NCBI GenBank assembly: GCA_965242735.1
Contig: OZ251497.1
Span: 1,922,001-1,986,000 of the forward strand
Reading direction: 5' to 3'
DNA: 64,000 nucleotides
Origin: G958295645 sp965242735
GTDB taxonomy: Bacteria; Gemmatimonadota; Gemmatimonadetes; Longimicrobiales; Gaopeijiaceae
Every line of letters starts with the position of its first letter. Position 1 is the first letter of the stretch. Of this stretch, positions 59,073 to 64,000 are shown one piece after another. The position numbers were made by a program, and so were the translations under genes. The notes under the pieces are model-generated. The model saw only the letters and a program-made list of their open reading frames with translations. It searched no databases and had not been told where the DNA came from.

Positions 59073-59365
59073 GCGCGCACCGGTGCCTTCTGCGGGCGGT
59101 CTAGCCCGTGCCTAGCTAGCGGTCCTTCGGCCCGGCCCAAGGCGCAGCGCAGCCGACGGCGCAGCTCCACGTCCGACATCGTGACCACCGTCCGCTCGCC
59201 GGTCCGCCTGGAGTTCCATCTCACGTCGGCAAGCTCCACCCGAGCACCCTCCGTGTCGCGCGGATCGTGCAGCGCCAAGTAGAACCGCCCCTTGTAGTCG
59301 CCGCCCTCGCTGCGGGCCACCGAAGCAACCCAGGGTTCGCCCTTTTCGTCCACGAACGTCTTCAC
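59069..59365 (-). CDS. Small hypothetical protein upstream of the glycosyltransferase
   Basis: 98 residues, no recognised family. The sequence is soluble and strand-rich at the N-terminus (MKTFVDEKGEPWVASVAR, GRFYLALHDPRDTEGARVEL), then basic (RRLRCALGRAEG). The coupled overlap with the glycosyltransferase start supports a real gene. A TAG-rich string (59,103-59,118) lies in other frames near its end, so an original stop may have been bypassed. Confidence 0.6.
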   Translation of the reverse strand: MKTFVDEKGEPWVASVARSEGGDYKGRFYLALHDPRDTEGARVELADVRWNSRRTGERTVVTMSDVELRRRLRCALGRAEGPLARHGLDRPQKAPVRA

Positions 59366-59416
59366 GGACCGTTCCTCACGTGGGTTCGGGAGCCGTTGCC
59401 GAGAGCCGCGAACCGG

Positions 59417-60190
59417 TCATACCGCGGGCTCCAGCCGACGAATGTTGGCGCCGTGCTTGACCTCGGGAAATTCATAGTAGATGACGCCTTCCTTGCTGAC
59501 TTCCGACTTGACGCGCAAGCCGTCGTCCATCGCGTCCAAGAGCTTCTCGGCGGCCGGCAGAGAGAGATCGAGTTCCGTGGCAACCTCGGTCACCGTCACC
59601 GTGCCGCTCCGATGTTGCGCGAGCAGGAGCACCTTGCGGCACAGCCGGTTGAAGACGGCCTGGCGCCGCCGTTGCAGCGCGCGCCAGCCCGACAGCAGCA
59701 AGCCGGAGCCCGCCAGTCCGAACACGGACCCGGGAAGCAGGATCTCGTAGTCCGTCGTCGCAATGGCCCCGACGATCAGAAAGGACCCCAGCACGGCAAG
59801 CGCGGCGCCCGCCACGCGTCGCACGGCGCCCCCCCGAGGCGGCCGGCCCTCCGGCTTCGCGGCCAGCGCCAGCCCGTCGCGGTCGGCCACCTCCTGCGCA
59901 TGTTCCCACCCGACGCCGCACGCCGGACAGACGGGGTGCTTGCGCCGGGCCAGGTAGTACGCCAGCCCGCCGATGCCGTAGGTGCAAAGGCTCGCCGCCA
60001 CGAGAATCGCCCGATGACTCCCCTTGCGAAAATACAGGACCGGCCGGCCCACGAACCCGCAACGCATGCACTGCCGCAGGTCGGACCGCCTGCTGGGCAA
60101 CGGACGCCGGCCGACGACCGCGCCGCACGTCGGACAGCGCTCCTCGCCGACGCGAAGGCTCTCGCCGCACGTCGAACAACGAGGCTTCAA
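59417..60190 (-). CDS. Zinc-ribbon membrane protein
   Basis: 257 residues. It starts KPRCSTCGESLRVGEERCPT then CGAVVG, a double CxxC zinc ribbon. A second pair of CxxC knuckles follows (QCMRCGFVGRP; HPVCPACGVGWEH) flanking a membrane segment (ILVAASLCTYGIGGLAYYLA). Two more hydrophobic segments lie at ~residues 130-175. The C-terminus (TVTVTEVATELDLSLPAAEK then LLDAM) looks like a winged-helix module. TTG 60,190 is chosen because ggag precedes it by about eight bases. An ATG-started frame in this area is in another frame and lacks the cysteines. The function is unknown. Confidence 0.75.
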   Translation of the reverse strand: MKPRCSTCGESLRVGEERCPTCGAVVGRRPLPSRRSDLRQCMRCGFVGRPVLYFRKGSHRAILVAASLCTYGIGGLAYYLARRKHPVCPACGVGWEHAQEVADRDGLALAAKPEGRPPRGGAVRRVAGAALAVLGSFLIVGAIATTDYEILLPGSVFGLAGSGLLLSGWRALQRRRQAVFNRLCRKVLLLAQHRSGTVTVTEVATELDLSLPAAEKLLDAMDDGLRVKSEVSKEGVIYYEFPEVKHGANIRRLEPAV

Positions 60191-60280
60191 GCCGGGCTCC
60201 CTTCGCGGTGGAGGACTTGGGCGTTCGCAATGCGTCGCAGAGCAGAAACATAACGCGAGAAACAGATTAGATTGCAGGTC

Positions 60281-60979
60281 ATGTCCCGCGCTTCCATCGC
60301 CGCAGCGGCCGCGACGCTGGCCCTGACCGCCTCCGCCGGCGCGTCTCGGGCGTCGGCGCAAGTCGTCCCTTCGCACTACCGGAGCATCGAGCACGGCCAG
60401 GAGGCGGGACCGGCCGGAGGAACGATGTCGTTCCGGCCCGGCTCGCTGGACCTGGGGCCGCAACTGGAATGGTTCGCGGGCGCGCGCTATGCGATCGAGG
60501 CCAGCGGCCCGCTCTTCTTCGAGGGACTGGCGGGCTACGCGCCCGGCACGCGGCAGGTCGTCGATCCGCGCCGGCAGGAAGGCGACCGGACGATCGGGGA
60601 CGCCGAGGTGCGGATGCTGATGGCGAGCGCCCGGCTGGGGTTCAGCCTGACGGGCCGGCGGACTTGGCGGGGCCTCAGTCCGTTCCTGTTCGCGGCCGTC
60701 GGCGTCGCTTCGGACATTGCCGAGTCCGGGGAGCTCGACGAGACGCTGGACGAAGCCGACCGCTTCAGCTTCGGCACCGCGTTCACGGCGTCGTCCGGCA
60801 CAGGACTGCGCGTGGCGCTGGGTTCGCGGCTCATGCTGCGCCTGGACGGCGAACTCCTGTTCTGGCGCATCAGCACGCCGGCCGGCTTCCACGAGGAGGG
60901 CAAGTTCGAGAACGACGTGGAAGACCGCGAGTGGGTCTACGGATACGGCTTGTCCGCGGGCATTTCGCTGCGGTTCTGA
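60281..60979 (+). CDS. Outer-membrane beta-barrel-like protein
   Basis: 232 residues with a signal peptide (MSRASIAAAAATLALTASAG ending ASAQ). The rest is a series of amphipathic strands (PQLEWFAGARYAIEASGPLF, ASARLGFSLTG, LSPFLFAAVGVASDI, LRVALGSRLMLRLDGELLFW), closing YGYGLSAGISLRF with the C-terminal Phe typical of outer-membrane barrels. This resembles OmpA/OmpW-like small barrels. ATG 60,281 is used; TTG 60,272 is possible. It is 18 bp upstream of moeA. Confidence 0.8.
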   Translation: MSRASIAAAAATLALTASAGASRASAQVVPSHYRSIEHGQEAGPAGGTMSFRPGSLDLGPQLEWFAGARYAIEASGPLFFEGLAGYAPGTRQVVDPRRQEGDRTIGDAEVRMLMASARLGFSLTGRRTWRGLSPFLFAAVGVASDIAESGELDETLDEADRFSFGTAFTASSGTGLRVALGSRLMLRLDGELLFWRISTPAGFHEEGKFENDVEDREWVYGYGLSAGISLRF

Positions 60980-60997
60980 ATCCGGCCTGCGCGACGA

Positions 60998-62356
60998 ATG
61001 GCCCGCTTCGAGCGCGCCGCCGCCGACTGGCTGCCCTACGAGGAAGCCCTGCGCCGGATTCTGGCCGAGGCCGTGCCGACGCCGGCGGAGTCCGTGGCGG
61101 TGGACCAAGCCCTGGGCCGTCGCCTGGCCCGCGGCGCGGTCGCGCGAGCCACGTTGCCGGCGTGGGACAACAGCGCGATGGACGGCTTCGCGGTGCGGAG
61201 CGCGGACGTCGAGAAGGCGGCACGGGCGCAGGAGGCGGGCGCGGGGACGCGCCGGAGCTCGGCGGCGGGCGCGGAGGCGGCAGGCCCGGAGGCGGAGAGC
61301 GCGGGGATTCGCCTTCCGGTGGCGGGGCGCGCCTATCCAGGAGACCTGCCGTTGCAAGACGTGGCCCCCGGCAGCGCCGTGCGGATCATGACGGGGGCGC
61401 CGCTGCCGGCGGGATTCGATTCGATCGTGCGCGTGGAGCACACGGACGGCGAGGCGCAGGAGGGCGTGGTCGTGCTGCGCCGCACCGACGACCTGGGCAG
61501 GCACGTGAGGAAGGCCGGCCGGGACATGACGGCTGGCGCGGAGGCGGCCCCGGCGGGCGCGATCGTGCGCTCGGGCTCGCTGGCGGTGCTGCTGGCTTGC
61601 GGCGAAACGGAGGTCTCGGTGCGCCGGCGGCCCCGCGTGGGCGTGCTGTCGAGCGGCAGCGAGCTGGCCGGGCCGGACCGGTTCGACGAGGTGGCCGGCG
61701 GGCGAGCCGTGCCCGACACCAACCGCGGAATGATCGCCGCGGCCGTGGCCGAGGCGGGCGGCGCACCGGTCGATTTAGGCATCGCTCCCGACGACGCGGA
61801 CGCCGTCCGGCGACGATTGCGGCGGCTGGACGAGACGGACGCGCTGGTGATCACGGGCGGCGCGTCCATGGGCGAGAAGGACCTCGTCAAGCGCGCGCTG
61901 GTTCCGGCGGGCCTTCAGCTGCGGTTCTGGCGAGCCCGGATCCGTCCGGGAAGCCCGGTGTCGTTCGGCCTGCTGCCCCGGGGCTCGCCCCCGCGCGACG
62001 TGCCCGTCTTCGGCCTCCCGGGCAACCCGGCCTCCGCGTTCGTGACCTTTCACGTCCTGGTCGCGCCCTTCCTGCGCGCGGTCCTGGGCGCGCCGGAGCC
62101 CGGCGGCACGTTCGCCATGGCCGTCGCGGGCAACGACCTGCCCGGTTCGGCGGGGACCACCCAGTTCCTGCGCGTGCAACTGGACCGGGGCCTCGGCGGA
62201 GACCTGCCGCGCTGCCGCCTGTGCGGCCCTCAAGGGAGCGGCCTCGTGTGCTCGCTTCGCGACGCGGACGCGCTGGCCGTCCTCCCGGAGGACGCCGGGA
62301 GGATCGAGCGCGGCGAACAAGTGCGGCTGATGCTGCTCGCGGGCGCGGACCAATGA
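60998..62356 (+). CDS. moeA: Molybdopterin molybdenumtransferase
   Basis: Inserts molybdate into adenylated molybdopterin. Motifs: PYEEALRRILAEAVPTPA, ATLPAWDNSAMDGFAVRS, VRIMTGAPLPAGFDSIVRVE, VGVLSSGSELAGP, VPDTNRGMIAAAVAEAG, ALVITGGASMGEKDLVKRAL and VFGLPGNPASAFVTFHVLV. At 452 residues it is slightly long because of an Ala/Gly-rich insertion at residues ~75-105 (EAGAGTRRSSAAGAEAAGPE). The stop overlaps the M23 gene start (ATGA). Confidence 0.95.
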   Translation: MARFERAAADWLPYEEALRRILAEAVPTPAESVAVDQALGRRLARGAVARATLPAWDNSAMDGFAVRSADVEKAARAQEAGAGTRRSSAAGAEAAGPEAESAGIRLPVAGRAYPGDLPLQDVAPGSAVRIMTGAPLPAGFDSIVRVEHTDGEAQEGVVVLRRTDDLGRHVRKAGRDMTAGAEAAPAGAIVRSGSLAVLLACGETEVSVRRRPRVGVLSSGSELAGPDRFDEVAGGRAVPDTNRGMIAAAVAEAGGAPVDLGIAPDDADAVRRRLRRLDETDALVITGGASMGEKDLVKRALVPAGLQLRFWRARIRPGSPVSFGLLPRGSPPRDVPVFGLPGNPASAFVTFHVLVAPFLRAVLGAPEPGGTFAMAVAGNDLPGSAGTTQFLRVQLDRGLGGDLPRCRLCGPQGSGLVCSLRDADALAVLPEDAGRIERGEQVRLMLLAGADQ

Positions 62357-62841
62357 GCGGCGCCCAGCAACAGGAGCGGCAGGCCAGGCCAGGCCGCGTG
62401 GGTTTGGGAGCTCTGGCGGCGCTGGCGTCCGTGCTCGCCGCCTCGTGCCAGACGGCCCAGTGGCCCGTGAGCGGCCCGATGACGTCGCCCTTCGGACTGC
62501 GCATGGAGGGGGCATGGCCCGACATGCACCGGGGCGTCGACATCGCGGCCCCCGTCGGCACGCCCGTGCGCCCCCTGCTGGGCGGGCGCGTGCGCTTCGC
62601 CGGACCCATGAGCGGATACGGCCAAGTCGTCTGGGTGGACCACCGCGACGATCTGCTCTCCGTCTACGCGCACCTGTCCGAAGTGTCCGTCGCGGCCGGA
62701 CAGGACGTGGACAAGGACACCGTCGTCGGCCTCGTCGGCGCGACCGGCGTTGCGACCGGACCGCACCTGCACCTGGAAGTGTGGCGATGGGGCCGCGAGG
62801 TGGACCCGGTGGCGCTGATGGGCCGGCCGCCTGGAGGGTGA
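62353..62841 (+). CDS. M23-family metallopeptidase lipoprotein
   Basis: 162 residues. The lipoprotein signal ends LASVLAASC. The peptidase core shows MTSPFGLRM, MHRGVDIAAPVGTPVRPLLG (His/Asp zinc ligands), YGQVVWVDHRDDLLSVYAHL and GVATGPHLHLEVWRWG (HxH), the full LytM/M23 set, so activity or an EnvC/NlpD-like role is possible. ATG 62,353 overlaps the moeA stop by 4 bp. Confidence 0.93.
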   Translation: MSGAQQQERQARPGRVGLGALAALASVLAASCQTAQWPVSGPMTSPFGLRMEGAWPDMHRGVDIAAPVGTPVRPLLGGRVRFAGPMSGYGQVVWVDHRDDLLSVYAHLSEVSVAAGQDVDKDTVVGLVGATGVATGPHLHLEVWRWGREVDPVALMGRPPGG

Positions 62842-62875
62842 CGAGCGCGACCGAGAGCGATTATCGTTGAATATC

Positions 62876-64000
62876 ATGACCACGACTCCCGATAATCGAC
62901 TCTTGCCGCGCCCGGAACTGCTCCGCCGGATCCGCGAGGGCCTTGCGGAGGCGCCCGTCGTGGCCCTGCTGGGCGCTCGCCAGACGGGCAAGACCACGCT
63001 GGCCCGGCAAGTCGCTGCCGCCTGGCCGGGACCGGCCACCGTCTTCGACCTGGAGACCGCCGCCGGGCGACAGGCGTTGGCGGCCACTCCAGAGCGGGTC
63101 CTCAGGAGTTCGGAAGGGCTCGTGGTCGTCGACGAAGTGCAACGGATGCCGCATCTCTTCGAAGCGTTGCGCCCGGTGTGCGACGATCCGGCACGCAGGG
63201 CGGTCTTTCTCCTGCTGGGCAGCGCGTCCTGGGACTTGATCCGCGGCGTGTCGGAAACGCTGGCCGGACGAATCCTGTTCGTGCGGGTCGGGGGGTTTTC
63301 GTTGGACGAGACCGGTCCGGAAGGCCTGGACCCGCTGTGGATGCGCGGAGGCTTCCCTCGGGCCTACTTGGCCTCGTCCGCCCCCGCCTGGGCCCGCTGG
63401 ATGCGGTCGTTCGCCCGGACGTTCCTGGAGCGGGACGTTCCGGGCTTGGGCTCGCGCGTGCCACCGGAAGCCCTCGGCCGGTTCTGGCGAATGCTGGCCC
63501 ACTGCCACGGCCAAGCCTGGAACGCGGCCGAACTGGGCCGGTCCATGGACGCCACAGCCAAGACCGTCAACCGCTACCGGGACCTCCTGGAGGGCAGCTT
63601 CATGATTCGCGTCCTGCCGCCATGGTTCGAGAACCTCGGCAAGCGCCTGGTCAAGTCGCCCAAGGTGTACCTCCGCGACAGCGGCGTCCTTCACCACCTG
63701 CTGGGGTTGGAGCGAAGGCGCGACCTGCACGCCCATCCCCGCTACAGCGCCAGCTGGGAGGGATTCGCCCTGGAGCAGGTCCTGGCCGCTCACGGCGAGC
63801 GCGAGGCCTACTTCTACGGCACGCACCGAGGCGCCGAGCTGGATCTGGCGCTCCTGCGAAGGGGCCGCCGCTGGGGCTTCGAGTTCAAGTGCACCGACGC
63901 GCCCCGAACCACCCGCTCCATGCACGTGGCCGCCGCCGACTTGAATCTCGCCCACCTCTGGGTGGTCTACCCGGGAGACCGCGAGTTTCCGATGGCGGAG
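62876..64000 (+). CDS. AAA ATPase with DUF4143-type C-terminus (3' end outside window)
   Basis: At least 375 codons, open to the window edge. Walker A VALLGARQTGKTTLARQVAA, Walker B-like GLVVVDEVQRMPHLFEAL, and RRAVFLLLGSASWDLIRGVS then ETLAGRI form the ATPase part typical of the ATP-binding/DUF4143 family. The C-terminal half carries a helix-turn-helix-like MDATAKTVNRYRDLLEGSFM and a nuclease-fold-like end (SPKVYLRDSGVLHHLL; SWEGFALEQVL; AELDLALLRRGRRWGFEFKC then TDAP), as in DUF4143. The cellular role of this family is not settled. ATG 62,876 follows 34 bp after the M23 gene. Confidence 0.88.
   Translation, partial: MTTTPDNRLLPRPELLRRIREGLAEAPVVALLGARQTGKTTLARQVAAAWPGPATVFDLETAAGRQALAATPERVLRSSEGLVVVDEVQRMPHLFEALRPVCDDPARRAVFLLLGSASWDLIRGVSETLAGRILFVRVGGFSLDETGPEGLDPLWMRGGFPRAYLASSAPAWARWMRSFARTFLERDVPGLGSRVPPEALGRFWRMLAHCHGQAWNAAELGRSMDATAKTVNRYRDLLEGSFMIRVLPPWFENLGKRLVKSPKVYLRDSGVLHHLLGLERRRDLHAHPRYSASWEGFALEQVLAAHGEREAYFYGTHRGAELDLALLRRGRRWGFEFKCTDAPRTTRSMHVAAADLNLAHLWVVYPGDREFPMAE

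Noticed and set aside
59472..60251. Alternative 259-codon ATG-started frame (MFLLCDALRTP) over the zinc-ribbon gene
   Set aside because: It lacks the four CxxC knuckles and membrane segments that the adjacent frame encodes coherently from TTG 60,190.

Overview
The window is GC-rich (about two thirds G+C) and reads as a chromosome segment of a Gram-negative-type bacterium. Outer-membrane-style proteins, lipoprotein signals, SurA-type chaperones, LysM and M23 peptidoglycan enzymes and an outer-membrane-like barrel all point that way. The gene order mfd / PPIase / surA-like / pdxA and the giant repeat proteins recall Gemmatimonadota, including marine symbiont lineages. That placement is inference from memory, not a marker-gene assignment.

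Layout. (1) 1-22,227, minus strand: a two-gene surface-protein locus. An exported protein (19,834-22,227) has two SwmB-like repeats and a low-GC C-terminal module, and carries a 20-base poly-C tract just after its signal peptide. Nine bases downstream starts a giant open frame of at least 6,608 codons (19,824 to beyond base 1): signal peptide, about 48 tandem ~126-residue repeats, four cadherin repeats and the start of another Ig-like domain. The frame has been missed by start-to-stop ORF scans because its end lies outside the window. (2) 22,345-32,447: housekeeping genes, namely Mrp/ApbC Fe-S carrier, P5C dehydrogenase, a Cys/Met-metabolism PLP enzyme, a PfkB / STAS-HATPase / DUF4325 regulatory cluster, lepA and a DUF58 protein. 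(3) 32,444-46,408: BatA-like membrane protein; Mfd joined in frame to an exported-type peptidyl-prolyl isomerase; a SurA-like chaperone; pdxA; a large membrane glycosyltransferase-like protein; holB; moaC. (4) 46,409-52,696: an accessory locus with a 16-base poly-C tract upstream of a decayed gene for a lipoprotein (Big_2 and seven Big_1 domains, then a HExxHxxxxxH zinc protease). It is broken by two frameshifts and by a 1,964-bp IS1634-like element with 6-bp target duplications. (5) 52,833-64,000: MltD-like transglycosylase, guaB, a small DUF2281-like protein, a hexapeptide acyltransferase, an ArnT/GT39-like glycosyltransferase with a small partner, a zinc-ribbon membrane protein, an outer-membrane barrel, moeA, an M23 lipoprotein and a partial AAA/DUF4143 ATPase.

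Themes. Cell-envelope functions dominate: adhesin-like giants, PPIase chaperones, peptidoglycan enzymes, glycosyltransferases. Two long C-homopolymers next to surface-protein genes suggest switching of surface antigens. Short in-frame minisatellites recur inside ordinary genes (batA-like, mfd/PPIase, surA-like, pfkB-like, moeA). No rRNA, tRNA, CRISPR array or replication origin was recognised.
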